From assembly GCF_005519465.1 (NCBI RefSeq), contig NZ_CP027859.1, forward strand, positions 434,001 to 498,000: a DNA stretch of 64,000 nt. Reading direction: 5' to 3'. The notes beneath the pieces were generated by a model. It was not told the DNA's origin, ran no database searches, and worked only from the letters and a program-made list of their open reading frames with translations. The stretch is from Streptomyces clavuligerus (GTDB lineage Bacteria; Actinomycetota; Actinomycetes; Streptomycetales; Streptomycetaceae). Below, in pieces: positions 51,973 through 61,132 of this stretch; within the stretch, counting starts at the first letter, position 1; each line of letters opens with the position of its first letter. A program made the position numbers and the translations under genes.

Positions 51973-54351
51973 TCATGGAGTGAACAGTCGCATCTGGCTG
52001 TAGCCCCAGCCGGTGGTCCTCTCGGCCCCGTGCTGGGGTTCGTTCAGGGTCCCTGCGGGCTGGGCCAGCCAGGTGATCATCTTGATTGCGCCGGTGCTGT
52101 AGCCGTACAGGCAGGCGAGGTCGTCGCGGCCGTCGCCGTCGTAGTCGCCGCTGGTAAGTGTCAGGTTGTCGCGGGTGTACCGGCCGGCCTCGGCCTGCCA
52201 GGCGACGGTGCGGCTGCCCAGTGCGCCGTTGGCCCCTGGGGAGAAGGTGATCACGGCGTCGGTGCCGTCGCCGTAGTCGTACCAGGCGGCGACCTCGTCG
52301 CGGCCGTCGCCGTCGAAGTCGCCGGAGACCGTGCTGGTCTGTTCCTTGGAGCCCCAGGTGGTGCTGGTGTAGCCGGTGAGCTGGGCGTTGTCGAAGCCTC
52401 CCGTCGCCAGCGCGGGGAAGGTGAAGAGTTTGACCTCTCCGGTGGCGTAGAAGTACATGCCCGCCAGGTCGTCGCGACCGTCGCCGTTGTGATCGCCGCT
52501 GGTCAGCTTCATGCTGGAGAAGGTCCAGCCGGTGGTGCGGTTCCAGGACCAGAACGGGTTGGCGAAGCCGCCGTCCGGGCGGGCGAGGAAGGTGAAGATC
52601 TTGTCGCTGCCGTCGGCGTAGTCGTACCAGACGGCGATGTCGTCCCGGCCGTCCCCGTTGAAGTCGCCGGTACGGGGGTTCATGAGAGTGAAGGACCAGT
52701 CGGTGTCGGTCCATGACACGGACGGTGCGGCGAGAGTGCCGTCCGCCTTGGCCAACTGGGTGAAGAGTCTGACCTCTCCAGTGCTGTAGCCGTGGAAGAA
52801 TCCGGTGTCGCCCCGGCCGTCCCCGTTGAAGTCGCCGGTGATCAGCTTGGTACGGGCGGCATGCCAGGTGCCGGCGGTGGCCGCGTAGGCGGTGGTCGGC
52901 GCCTGGAGTCTGCCGTCCGCGCCGCCGGTCCACAGGTGCACGCTGTTCCGGCCGTCGGCGTACGCGTACCAGGTGGCGATGTCGCTGCGGCCGTCGCTGT
53001 TGTAGTCGGTGCCCGGTTTCCCGCCGGGGCCACCGAGCGTCTGGGCGATGTCGATACGGGGGGTGACGGCACCCGTGTAGGTGATGGGCTTCCCGGTGGT
53101 CCTCAACAGCGACTGGAGCTGTATGACGCTCTGGTCGGGGTGTGCCTGCCGCAGTATCGCGAGGGCACCCGTGACATGCGGCGCCGCCATGGAGGTGCCG
53201 TTCTTCGCGGCGTAGCCGTCGCCGGGGACGGAGGAGACGATGCCGGTGCCGGGGGCGAGGAGATCCAGCAGCGGACCCCGGTTGGTGAAGGAGGAGAGCT
53301 GGTCGTCATCAGTGGTGGAGCCGACCACGAGGGCGGAGGAGACACAGGCGGGGGCGCCGACGGCGTCGGTGTAGCCGTTGTTCCCGGCCGCGACCACGGT
53401 GGCGACACCCGCGGTCAGCAGGTTGTCGATGGCCTGTTTGCGTGGGTCGCTGTCGCAGGCGATGGTGTGCCGGCCGGTGCCGAGGCTGAGGTTGGCGGCG
53501 ATGACGGGTGTCCCGGACTGCCGTAGCCGCAGCACCTTCTCCAGCGCCGCCAACTGTGCGCTGGTGAAGCTGAGCACACACGGTGCGGCACCGGGGCCGC
53601 AGAATGCTTCGGAGGTGAACTTGCTGAAGACCTGTAGGCCGATGATATCGGCGCCGGGGGCGACACCGGATACGGGGGTCCCGGCAATGCCGGTGCCTTT
53701 GCCTGCGGCGATTCCGGCCACATGGGTTCCGTGGTCGCAGCCGGCGAGGGCGGCACACGGTCCGGTCGCGGAGTCGGCGGTGCCGGGCCCCTCCTGCTGC
53801 TGAGTGCCGTCGGGGCACAGGCTGGAAGCGGAGTAGTCGGGGTCGACCGGCGAGAAGCAGGCCTCGGCGATGATCCGGCCCGCCAGGAACGGATGGCGGG
53901 TGGCGACGCCGGTGTCCAGGATCGCCACCGCGCTTCCTGTGCCGGTTCTGCCCTTCACATGTGCGGTGACGGCGCCGACGCGGGGGACGCTCCGGTCCAG
54001 CGTCGGCGGTACCGGGGTGTCCTCGGTGACGCCGACCACGCCCGGCTGGGCCGCCAGCGCGTCCAAGCCGCTCCTGCCGACCTTGAGGGTGACGACCGGC
54101 AGTGTGTCGAAGGACTGGAGCGTGCTTCCGGCGGTCGCCGCGGCGGCCAGGTCCGTGCGGCTCCGGGTGACGACGTTGACGCGGACGGTGCCACCGCCGG
54201 ACGTCTTTTCGTACAGCGGCGGATCGACCGGCGCCGCCGCAGGCGGGGCGGCCTCGGGGGTGCTCGGCTGCTCAGCGGCAGGAGCCGGTGCCGCGCCGAG
54301 GGCCACGGTCAGCACTGCCGTGACGAACGCGGTCCACAGGGGTTTGTTCAC
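51973..54351 (-). CDS. Secreted subtilisin-like protease with six FG-GAP repeats
   Basis: The 792-residue protein has a signal peptide (WTAFVTAVLTVALGAAPAPA), a propeptide, and an S8 peptidase domain with the triad Asp146 (AILDTG), His207 (DHGTHVAG) and Ser387 (NGTSMAAPHV). From about residue 490 six FG-GAP/VCBS-type repeats follow, each with a calcium-loop pattern D-x-N/D-x-D-G-R (DYNSDGRSD, DFNGDGRGD and so on), likely folding as a beta-propeller. GTG 54351 has GGAGG five bases upstream. It lies 147 bp downstream of the phospholipase-type gene, probably co-transcribed. It acts outside the cell. Confidence 0.93.
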   Translation of the reverse strand: MNKPLWTAFVTAVLTVALGAAPAPAAEQPSTPEAAPPAAAPVDPPLYEKTSGGGTVRVNVVTRSRTDLAAAATAGSTLQSFDTLPVVTLKVGRSGLDALAAQPGVVGVTEDTPVPPTLDRSVPRVGAVTAHVKGRTGTGSAVAILDTGVATRHPFLAGRIIAEACFSPVDPDYSASSLCPDGTQQQEGPGTADSATGPCAALAGCDHGTHVAGIAAGKGTGIAGTPVSGVAPGADIIGLQVFSKFTSEAFCGPGAAPCVLSFTSAQLAALEKVLRLRQSGTPVIAANLSLGTGRHTIACDSDPRKQAIDNLLTAGVATVVAAGNNGYTDAVGAPACVSSALVVGSTTDDDQLSSFTNRGPLLDLLAPGTGIVSSVPGDGYAAKNGTSMAAPHVTGALAILRQAHPDQSVIQLQSLLRTTGKPITYTGAVTPRIDIAQTLGGPGGKPGTDYNSDGRSDIATWYAYADGRNSVHLWTGGADGRLQAPTTAYAATAGTWHAARTKLITGDFNGDGRGDTGFFHGYSTGEVRLFTQLAKADGTLAAPSVSWTDTDWSFTLMNPRTGDFNGDGRDDIAVWYDYADGSDKIFTFLARPDGGFANPFWSWNRTTGWTFSSMKLTSGDHNGDGRDDLAGMYFYATGEVKLFTFPALATGGFDNAQLTGYTSTTWGSKEQTSTVSGDFDGDGRDEVAAWYDYGDGTDAVITFSPGANGALGSRTVAWQAEAGRYTRDNLTLTSGDYDGDGRDDLACLYGYSTGAIKMITWLAQPAGTLNEPQHGAERTTGWGYSQMRLFTP

Positions 54352-54497
54352 AGGGGCCTCCGGGATACGGGCCCGGGCCCGTCCGCGGGGAGACCTACGG
54401 GCGGGCCCGGGCGGGGAAGGGCCGGGGAGGCCGGGTGGTGAATCGATTCGCCACCCGGCCTTCACCGCGGGTGCGGAGCGTCAGGCGTACACCGCGG

Positions 54498-56108
54498 TCA
54501 GGTCGCGACGGCACCGTTCCTGGGGTTGCCGGGCTTGACGCCCTGGTAGTAGACCCACGCGGTGGCGCGGCACCGGGTCTTCGAGGCGTAGGCCGGGCAG
54601 GTCTTGTCCCGGAGGGTGGTGTAGAAGACACTGTCCACTGCCGACTTCTTGTTGCGGTCGAGGTAGTAGCGGTAGCCCTTGTAGGTGTTGCCGATCAGGC
54701 CCAGACCGTAGTCGTGCATGTCGCACGCGGCCTCGTAGTTGAAGCCGCTCGGCCTGTCGGGCGAATCGGTGCACTTGTCGTACCTGATGCCCATCACCTT
54801 GAAGCCGGTGGGGGTCGTCCTCCAGCCCGGATTGCGCCAGCCGTAGTGCGCCACCTTCGCGACGCAACCGGTCTTCTGACGCCACATCCAGGATGCCGCG
54901 GTGCTGCACTGACGCGGGTACGCCTGCGGGTCGGAGATCTCCCCGTCGACGAAGTCCGACGCCGGTGGGGCGACGCCGTCCAGGGTGCTGACCCCGGGCT
55001 CGCCCTCGATCGGTGCCTGGGGGTCCGGGCCCGCGGGGCCGACCGGCGAGACGGCCGGGGCGGCCGAACCCGCCGCGAAGGCCAGATTCCACGCGCCGTT
55101 GGTCGGCGAGGCGAGGGAGGACACCCGGCCGGTGGTGTCGTACGCGTACGTGGCCTGCGGGTCGGTGCTCTCGACGGGGTTGGTAACCGTGCGCAGCAGG
55201 CCCGAGGCGTCGTAGGCGTAGCGGGCGAGTGTCTGCACCGTGGTGCCGGTGGTGACGGTGATCTCCTTGGCGCGGCCCGTGAAGTCTCCGAGGGTCGATC
55301 CGGTGGCCGTGGTGGCGCCCGCGTAGCCGATCGTCAGCGACTGTGCCGGGGTGTCGTCGGAGGCCGGTTCGCTGATCGCGTTCACCCGGCCCTGGGTGTC
55401 GTATCCGACGGTGGCGGTGCCGTTGGCCGTGCTGCCGACACCGGTGACCCGCCAGGGGTCGCCGCCGGGGACGACCGGCTTCCAGGTGTAGGTGGGCTGG
55501 AGGTCGGCGGCGGGGATCGGGTTGCCCGCGGTGTCCGTGAAGGTGTCGTCCCCCGGCCGGGTCGTCACGAGGTCCGTGCCGATGGTCTCGACGGCGGAGG
55601 AGACCAGGGTGCCGGCCGCCGCGTCCCAGCGGGTGGTCTCGGTGAACCGGTCGCCCTCGACCGTCTGATACTTCCTGACGCCGCCGCCCGCCGGGAAGTC
55701 GACGCTGCTCCTGAGGGTGTAGCGCAGCGATTCCTCCGCGTCGAGGTCGGTGACCACGATGGCGTCCGCCTGCTGGACCAGCTTGCGGTTGAGCGTACCG
55801 CCGAGGAATTCTGCCTCCCAGCCGGGGCCGAAGACGCCCATGTCGGTGCGGGAGGAGGGGGCCGACTCCGGCCTGGCGACGCCGCCGGTGTCAGGGACGA
55901 CGCTGTGCCTGCGTCCGATGGCCCCCGCGGCGACGTCGGTCTCAGCGATCTCGAAGGATCTCTCGGCGGTCTGGTAGGAACCGGGGCCGATCTGCTGCAA
56001 CTCACCGTTGGCCAGGGGCTGGTCGATGGTGGTCGCGCTCGCGGGCTGCTGCGGGAGCAGCAGCGAGACGGACAGCGCGGTGATGACGGGTAACACGGTT
56101 CTGCGCAC
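54498..56108 (-). CDS. Secreted RHS/YD-repeat protein with C-terminal phospholipase A2 domain
   Basis: This 536-residue protein has a signal peptide (VLPVITALSVSLLLPQQPASA) and a middle region with YD/RHS-like repeats (GYDTQGRVNAI, RYAYDASGLLRTV, TYAYDTTGRVSSL). The C-terminal 150 residues resemble prokaryotic phospholipase A2, with the catalytic pair in CDMHDYG (His465-Asp466) and FNYEAACDMHD as the calcium/active-site helix. Several cysteines suggest disulfides. GTG 56108 has GGGAG seven bases upstream. The RHS-plus-enzyme layout recalls polymorphic toxins, but an immunity gene is not evident. Confidence 0.85.
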   Translation of the reverse strand: MRRTVLPVITALSVSLLLPQQPASATTIDQPLANGELQQIGPGSYQTAERSFEIAETDVAAGAIGRRHSVVPDTGGVARPESAPSSRTDMGVFGPGWEAEFLGGTLNRKLVQQADAIVVTDLDAEESLRYTLRSSVDFPAGGGVRKYQTVEGDRFTETTRWDAAAGTLVSSAVETIGTDLVTTRPGDDTFTDTAGNPIPAADLQPTYTWKPVVPGGDPWRVTGVGSTANGTATVGYDTQGRVNAISEPASDDTPAQSLTIGYAGATTATGSTLGDFTGRAKEITVTTGTTVQTLARYAYDASGLLRTVTNPVESTDPQATYAYDTTGRVSSLASPTNGAWNLAFAAGSAAPAVSPVGPAGPDPQAPIEGEPGVSTLDGVAPPASDFVDGEISDPQAYPRQCSTAASWMWRQKTGCVAKVAHYGWRNPGWRTTPTGFKVMGIRYDKCTDSPDRPSGFNYEAACDMHDYGLGLIGNTYKGYRYYLDRNKKSAVDSVFYTTLRDKTCPAYASKTRCRATAWVYYQGVKPGNPRNGAVAT

Positions 56109-56269
56109 GGGAGTACTCCCTGATAGGACGCGGGTTCTTGGATCGCGGCGGACTCTAGGGCGATGTTGATCGGCTCGCAAGAGGGTCGCAACGGGAGCCG
56201 GGGCGGGCCGGGGCACCGCTGTGGTCGACGGCCGCCCGTATCGACCGGGTCCGCCCCGCGCCTTCGCCG

Positions 56270-56577
56270 TACCGACCGCGCATCTGCTCTCCGACCGCTT
56301 CCCGGACGGCCGGCTCCATGCGGATATGCGGGCTTCGGCGACGAACCGGCCGAGCCGTTCACCGTGCTCGGCACCTTCCTCTGCGGGCACGGCGCCCCCG
56401 GGCGGTGCCGTGCCCACAGAGCCGACAGACCGCGTCCATCCCTACCGCACCCTGCTGGCCTGGCAGCGGACGCTGGTCGTCCTGGACAACACCGCGGGTG
56501 TCCAGCAGGTGAGCGACCTCCTGCCCAGCAGGGTGCGCTGCGCCACCATCGTCACCACTTCCACTCCAGGTCATTGA
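56270..56577 (+). pseudogene. NB-ARC regulator fragment
   Basis: Fragments HLLSDRFPDGRLHADMR, GFGDEPAEPFTVLGTFLC (another frame), then TLLAWQRTLVVLDNTAGVQQV and VRCATIVTTS correspond to the stretch between the P-loop and the Walker B/sensor region of AfsR-like NB-ARC proteins. Two frame changes are needed and both ends are missing. It is a decayed internal piece. Confidence 0.65.
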
Positions 56578-56838
56578 CCGTGCTCGCGGTGTCGGGAGCG
56601 ATCCGGACGGACGCCGGCCAGGACGACGAAGCCCACTTCCTCGCGTCGTCGAAAGTGTCGCCTCGGTCCAGCGGATCTCCCCCTCGTCGACGCTGGAGTC
56701 CTCCCGGGTCTCGGACTCGCCCCGGACACACGGCGCCGGCCGGACCGGCGCCGTGGTGGTGGCGCAGGAGGAACCGGTGACCGCGACGGCAGTGACCGTT
56801 GCGGCGGCGAGGGCAGCCGCCGTCCGCGGTAACACCAT
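56552..56838 (-). pseudogene. Small exported protein, frameshifted
   Basis: ATG 56838, preceded by AGGAGG at eight bases, opens a signal-bearing frame (AAALAAATVTAVAVTGSSC, possibly a lipobox) continuing to DEGEIRWTEATL. The expected continuation, TFDDARKWASSSWPASVRI and TASTVNDLEWKW ending at 56552, is in another frame; the shift lies near 56660. About 95 residues would result if repaired. I do not know the family's function. Confidence 0.55.
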
Positions 56839-57129
56839 GAGGAGCACCTCCTGAGACCCGGGCAAACCACCGGAATATAGCGGGCCGAGGTCTCGTGCCG
56901 GACCGCTTCACCGCACGCTCCATCCGAACGGGTGGACAGGGCGCGCTCCGGAACAGGACCGGGTTGCCGTAGAGGCAGTTCCTGCGGCGCGGGGCGCTCT
57001 TCCGGCCTCGGTGCCCGGGGAACGGGTGGTGGTGACAGGCCGCTCCGGTCTCGGCACCATGGGCGGGTCCGCGTGCACCGCACCGTTGTGCTGGTGGACG
57101 GAGCCGGTTGTCCGGAGGAGGGATGCCCG

Positions 57130-57240
57130 GTGGCGCGTGAGGACGCGGCGAAGGATGGCCAGGTGACCGAGGAGGAGCAGGAGGATCTGGGCGGGATGCC
57201 GATCGAGGACCCTCCCACGGAGGAGGGCGAGGAGACATGA
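57130..57240 (+). CDS. 36-residue acidic ORF coupled to the methyltransferase
   Basis: GTG 57130 lies seven bases after GGAGGAGGG and opens a short, very acidic product (VTEEEQEDLGGMPIEDPPTE). Its TGA overlaps the ATG at 57237 (ATGA), the natural start of the methyltransferase frame. The strong ribosome binding site and overlap argue for real translation. It contains no Cys and few Ser/Thr, so it is not an obvious lanthipeptide core. It might be a coupling leader or a small partner. Confidence 0.45.
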   Translation: MAREDAAKDGQVTEEEQEDLGGMPIEDPPTEEGEET

Positions 57241-57274
57241 CCACTTCCTGGGGGGGGACACCGTCGCGGGGCTG

Positions 57275-58381
57275 GTGGAGCGCGGTGTGCTGGCCGGGCG
57301 GTGGACGGCCGTGTTCACCGCGGTCGACCGGGCCGCGTTCACCCCGGACACCGTCTACGCCGAGGTCCCCGGTCCGGGGCGCCGGTACGAGGAGGTCACC
57401 CGTGACGGGCAGCGGGCCCGGTGGGCGGAGCTGGTGGCCTCTCCCGGGGCGGTGGTCACCCGCCTGGGCCGGTCGCCGGTGGACGGTCTGCCGGTCCCGT
57501 CGTCCTCGTCGTCGGCCCCGGCCGCGGTCGCCGCGATGGTCACCGCGCTGGATCTGACTCCCGGGGACCGGGTGCTCGACCTGGGTACCGGCACGGGGTG
57601 GGTGGCCGCCCTCCTGGCCGCGTACGGGGCCCGGGTGACGACCGTCGAGGCGGACGCGCACGTCGCCGCCGAGGCCGCCGTCCGGCTGGCCGGGTACGAG
57701 GGCGTCACAACGGTGCACGGCGACGCCGTCCAGGACCATGACCTGGGGGACGGGTTCGACGCGGTGCACGCCGGGTTCGCCGTCCGCCGGATACCGCTCG
57801 CCTGGCTCATCCACACCGAACCCGGGGCCCGCATCGTCGCCCCCTACGGCACCCTCTGGTCCCCCACCGGCCTGGCCCGCCTCGTCCGTGACACCGACGG
57901 CAGCGCCACCGGGCACTTCAGCCGCACCGCGGTCACCTTCATGTGGGAACACGGGCAGCAGCCCCACTGGCCTGAGCCCGACCAGGACGACGCGCGGATG
58001 TCGGCGTCACCGGTGGACCCGCGCGAGCTGCTGCGCTCCCCCGCCGGCCGCTGGGCCACCGGCCTGCAACTCCCCGACGTCACCTACGACCCGGTCCCCG
58101 CCCGCGGGGACCGGATGCTGCGCCTGTGGTCCCTGGACGGCAGTACCGCCGCCGTCCACGTCGACCACTGGGCTGATCCGGAGGGCGTGGCCCAGACCGG
58201 ACGGCGGTCCCTGTGGGACGAAGCCGTCACCGCCCTGAACTGGTGGACCGGGCAAGCCCGGCCCGCCCGCGACCGCTTCGGCCTCACCACCACCCCCGGC
58301 GGGGACACCCTCTGGCTCGACCACCCCGGCCAGCCAGTCCCGAACCCGGCCACCAGAGCCGCCGAGCCGGCGCCGACGTGA
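57275..58381 (+). CDS. PCMT-like methyltransferase (peptide-maturation type), N-terminus disturbed by a G8 run
   Basis: The frame from GTG 57275 gives 368 residues with SAM motif I VLDLGTGTGWVAALL, APYGTLWSPTG and TFMWEHGQQPHW. It resembles the protein-isoaspartate-methyltransferase-like enzymes found with some peptide-modifying systems in Streptomyces. The better start is ATG 57237, which overlaps the preceding mini-ORF. Eight G bases at 57250-57257 put that ATG out of frame; nine or six would give MTTSWGG...DTVAGLVERG in frame. A sequencing error, phase variation or use of GTG 57275 are the options. The substrate is unknown. Confidence 0.75.
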   Translation: MERGVLAGRWTAVFTAVDRAAFTPDTVYAEVPGPGRRYEEVTRDGQRARWAELVASPGAVVTRLGRSPVDGLPVPSSSSSAPAAVAAMVTALDLTPGDRVLDLGTGTGWVAALLAAYGARVTTVEADAHVAAEAAVRLAGYEGVTTVHGDAVQDHDLGDGFDAVHAGFAVRRIPLAWLIHTEPGARIVAPYGTLWSPTGLARLVRDTDGSATGHFSRTAVTFMWEHGQQPHWPEPDQDDARMSASPVDPRELLRSPAGRWATGLQLPDVTYDPVPARGDRMLRLWSLDGSTAAVHVDHWADPEGVAQTGRRSLWDEAVTALNWWTGQARPARDRFGLTTTPGGDTLWLDHPGQPVPNPATRAAEPAPT

Positions 58382-58596
58382 TCATGTTGCACGCCTTGGT
58401 GCGGACCCCCGGCGGGGAACCGGTCGGGGAGCATCTGGAGGACGGCTGGCACTGTCTGCCCGCGCTGGAGAGCTGAACCGGATGGGACCACCCGAACGGG
58501 TGAACCACTGTGTGTGACGGGCGCAGTGTGACTTCCGGCGGGCGGCGCGGCGGCGCGGAAAAAGCCGGTGCCACCACCGTACGGGGTGCGGCACAC

Positions 58597-58797
58597 ATGG
58601 TGCCCATGACCACCGACCAGACCCCGCCCCCCGCACCGCCGTTGGACGTGCACCAGCGGCGCACCCTGTCGATGACCAGCCGGGCCGTCGCCACCGGCCT
58701 GCCCGCCTTCCTCGCCCAGGCGACCCGGCTGGCCTGGCGGACCGACCGGCGCGCCGTGCTCACGGTGGCCGCCGGGCGGACGATCGCGGCGGCGGCA
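58597..58797 (+). pseudogene. ABC exporter N-terminal remnant
   Basis: ATG 58597 or 58606 opens about 65 codons (DVHQRRTLSMTSRAVATGLP, ATRLAWRTDRRAVLTVAAGR) resembling the cytoplasmic N-terminus and first membrane helix of an ABC exporter. The frame then runs into unrelated sequence. Only the start of the gene is left. Confidence 0.5.
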
Positions 58798-58799
58798 CG

Positions 58800-59133
58800 C
58801 CGCCGAGATCAACCCCCTCCTCACCGCGTCGTCATCGGACTGGAGCCGGGCCCCTTGTCGGCCTCGACGTCGCCACCGCCCTGCTCCAGCAGCACCGGCC
58901 CGACATCGACCAGGCCATGGCCCTCGGGAGTACCGCCCTGAACGCCGGGGCCACCGCCCCCATCCGCTCCGTCCGGCAGCGCGCCGGCGAACTCCACCAC
59001 CACGCCGCCCGCCGGCACACCGCCCCCGCCGTACGGGACTATGCCGACATGCTGCGCACCTGGCGCTCCCAGCCCCAGGCCGCGCCCCTCGTCGCGGCCA
59101 CGCCCGCCGCGCACCTCCAACGAGGAGAAAATC
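58800..59133 (+). pseudogene. C-terminal remnant of an HTH-TPR regulator
   Basis: Pieces in different frames (AEINPLLTASSSDWSR, PLVGLDVATALLQQHRPDID, then STALNAGATAPIRSVRQRAG and AVRDYADMLRTWRSQPQAAP) match the C-terminal end of Streptomyces HTH/TPR regulators. It directly adjoins the ABC remnant, so a deletion probably joined two genes. The RNA ligase-like gene starts right after it. Confidence 0.6.
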
Positions 59134-59134
59134 G

Positions 59135-59929
59135 TTGCCGCCCGTCCCCAGGCCCGCCGACCGGTCGTTCCCCACCGCCCCGCCGACCGACGCCACACGC
59201 CCGCGGGCGATCACCGCCAACGACTGGAGCGCGTTCGCCGCCCTGGCGCGGATGGCCGATCACTGGGACCGGCCCCGCTGGACCACGGGCCACCGCGCCT
59301 ACTACTGGATGCTCCTGCCCCGCACGCCGGAGCTCACCGCCCTGACCCGGCACTGCCAGCAGCACCTCGCCCCCCTCCGGCTCGACCCCATCCCCGACAG
59401 CGGCCTGCACATCACCCTGGCCAAGATCGGCAACCGCACCGACGGCACCCCCGAGCAGTTGGCCGGGCTGGCCCGTACGGTCTCCGAGCACGCCCCGCGG
59501 GCCTTCACCCTGTCCGCCCGCCCGCTGACCGGCTCCCGCGACGCGGTCCGCCACAGCCTCACCACCTGGACCCCGCTGCTCCGTCTCCACACGGTGCTGA
59601 CCGCCGCCGCCCGCCGTCACGGCCTACCCGCCGGCCGCCCCACCGCCCACTTCCGCCCCCACCTCGGGATCGCCTACAACAACCGCGAACGCGACGCCCA
59701 CCCCGTCATCGACGCCGTCGCCGAACTCCGCACCCTCCCCGCCGTCCCGCTGAGCATCGACCGGGCCGAACTCGTCGAACTACGACGCGAGGGCCCCACC
59801 TACCGGTGGAACCCGCTCCACACCGCCCGCCTCGCACCCTCCATCCCCGCAGGGCCCGGACGGCCGACTCCAGGGCCAGGATCGCGTCCGCCGCGTGCAC
59901 CCGATCGAGTGCGCGCGGGTGGTGGGTGA
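59135..59929 (+). CDS. 2'-5' RNA ligase/cyclic phosphodiesterase-like protein
   Basis: The 264-residue product has the two-histidine layout of the 2H phosphoesterase superfamily. The first motif is LHITLAKIG (HxT), and the second is FRPHLGIAY, where HxG replaces HxT, so the second catalytic pair is altered. It would act on RNA 2'-5' bonds or cyclic phosphates in the cytoplasm. The TTG start has AGGAG seven bases upstream. The C-terminal 25 residues are Pro/Arg-rich. It is preceded by a decayed regulator gene. Confidence 0.72.
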   Translation: MPPVPRPADRSFPTAPPTDATRPRAITANDWSAFAALARMADHWDRPRWTTGHRAYYWMLLPRTPELTALTRHCQQHLAPLRLDPIPDSGLHITLAKIGNRTDGTPEQLAGLARTVSEHAPRAFTLSARPLTGSRDAVRHSLTTWTPLLRLHTVLTAAARRHGLPAGRPTAHFRPHLGIAYNNRERDAHPVIDAVAELRTLPAVPLSIDRAELVELRREGPTYRWNPLHTARLAPSIPAGPGRPTPGPGSRPPRAPDRVRAGGG

Positions 59930-59991
59930 CACCGGACCTCTCCAGGTGCCGCGGGCATCACCCGGTGCCCGGACCGCGCGGTGCCGAGTGG

Positions 59992-60867
59992 TCAGGCGCC
60001 GCCGCGCAGAGTCAGGAAGTCGGTCCAGACATCGGCGGCCCGGGCGATGGAGGCCGCCGTGGGCACCTGGTCCGTGGCGAGATCGTGCCACCGGCGGGCT
60101 TCGGCCCGGGCGAACACTGCCAGGGCTTTCGGATCGGCGGTGCTCCAGCCCGGCACGCGGGCCGCCCATCGCCACGCCTGTTCGGGGGAGTGTCTGCCCG
60201 TGGAGATCAGGCGCATGCCCCACAGCGCCGGGTCGATCCACGACGGGCCGGCCGCGACCCACGACCAGTCGACCAGACGTGCACGACCGTCGTCCACGAG
60301 GACGTTGGTCGAGGCGGGGTCGGTGTGCAGGAGGTGAGCCCCGTGGAGCAGTTCCTTCTCCCCCGGGGCGCAGTAGTAGCCCCACCGGTCCCAGGCGGAC
60401 GGCATCCGTACATCCAGAGGTACAGACAGCGCCGCGAGCTCGGCCAGCGCTGCGGCGACCGGTGCCAGGTCGGGCGAGCCGGGCGTGTAGTCGGCGTCCC
60501 GGCCCGGCAGGCCCTCGAAGGCGAGCAGGTGCCAGCCGTGGCCGTCCAGCCGCCACAGGATGCGCGGCGCGCTCGCGGGCAGATGCGGGTTCACCGCCTG
60601 CTCCAGGTCGAGCTCGTCCACCGGCGACCAGTCCGGACCCCACCAGTCCCCATCCTCGTCCCCGGCGACCGTCCCCGTGGCAGGTCCGCGCTCGCGCTGC
60701 CCCTTCACGAAGACCCTGTCCCCCGAGGACAGACTGAGCAGCGCGGCCACCCCGGCCGCCGCCGAGTGCTCGGTGTCCGTCGCGGTGAACGGCACACCGA
60801 GCCGGTCCCCGACAACCGCCAGCACGGCGGGGGGAAGCTGTGCCCAGCGGATGCGCCCTGCCGTCAC
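59992..60867 (-). CDS. Phosphotransferase family protein
   Basis: The 291-residue protein shows the aminoglycoside phosphotransferase-type catalytic loop (LHTDPASTNVLV) and metal site (ARLVDWSWVAAGPSWID), with a normal C-lobe to the end. The GTG at 60867 overlaps the TGA of a 47-codon proline-rich ORF, so it is probably translated by coupling. The frame stays open upstream as far as 61446, so a longer fusion of about 484 residues cannot be excluded, but the intervening sequence is not protein-like. The substrate is unknown. Confidence 0.75.
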   Translation of the reverse strand: MTAGRIRWAQLPPAVLAVVGDRLGVPFTATDTEHSAAAGVAALLSLSSGDRVFVKGQRERGPATGTVAGDEDGDWWGPDWSPVDELDLEQAVNPHLPASAPRILWRLDGHGWHLLAFEGLPGRDADYTPGSPDLAPVAAALAELAALSVPLDVRMPSAWDRWGYYCAPGEKELLHGAHLLHTDPASTNVLVDDGRARLVDWSWVAAGPSWIDPALWGMRLISTGRHSPEQAWRWAARVPGWSTADPKALAVFARAEARRWHDLATDQVPTAASIARAADVWTDFLTLRGGA

Positions 60868-61007
60868 TGCGCGGGAGCCGTCGGCGGGGCCGGCGGATTC
60901 GGCGGGACCGGGGGGTTCTTGACCGGCGTCACAGGGCCCGGCGGACGTCCGCGCGGTGTCGATATCACGGGTCCCCTGGGCGGCTTCTTGGCCTCCACGC
61001 TCGTCAT
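60864..61007 (-). CDS. Proline-rich 47-residue ORF overlapping the phosphotransferase
   Basis: ATG 61007 opens a frame beginning MTSVEAKKPPRGPVIS and ending PPAPPTAPAQ, about one third proline. Its TGA shares bases with the GTG start of the phosphotransferase (GTGA). No strong ribosome binding site is visible. It may be a real small peptide or a leader that sets translation of the kinase. Confidence 0.4.
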   Translation of the reverse strand: MTSVEAKKPPRGPVISTPRGRPPGPVTPVKNPPVPPNPPAPPTAPAQ

Positions 61008-61132
61008 ACCAGCAGCATAGGCAGCAGGGCCCGCGGGCATGTCGGCTGTCCCGACACGACCGATAACGGTCAGGAGACAACCGGTTCTTCACGGAACCGG
61101 CTTGGACACGGGCAGTCGTCCGGCGGGCGGCG

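Noticed and set aside
57130..57240. Acidic mini-ORF as a lanthipeptide precursor
   Set aside because: It has no Cys and almost no Ser/Thr in its C-terminal part, and no lanthionine synthetase is nearby.
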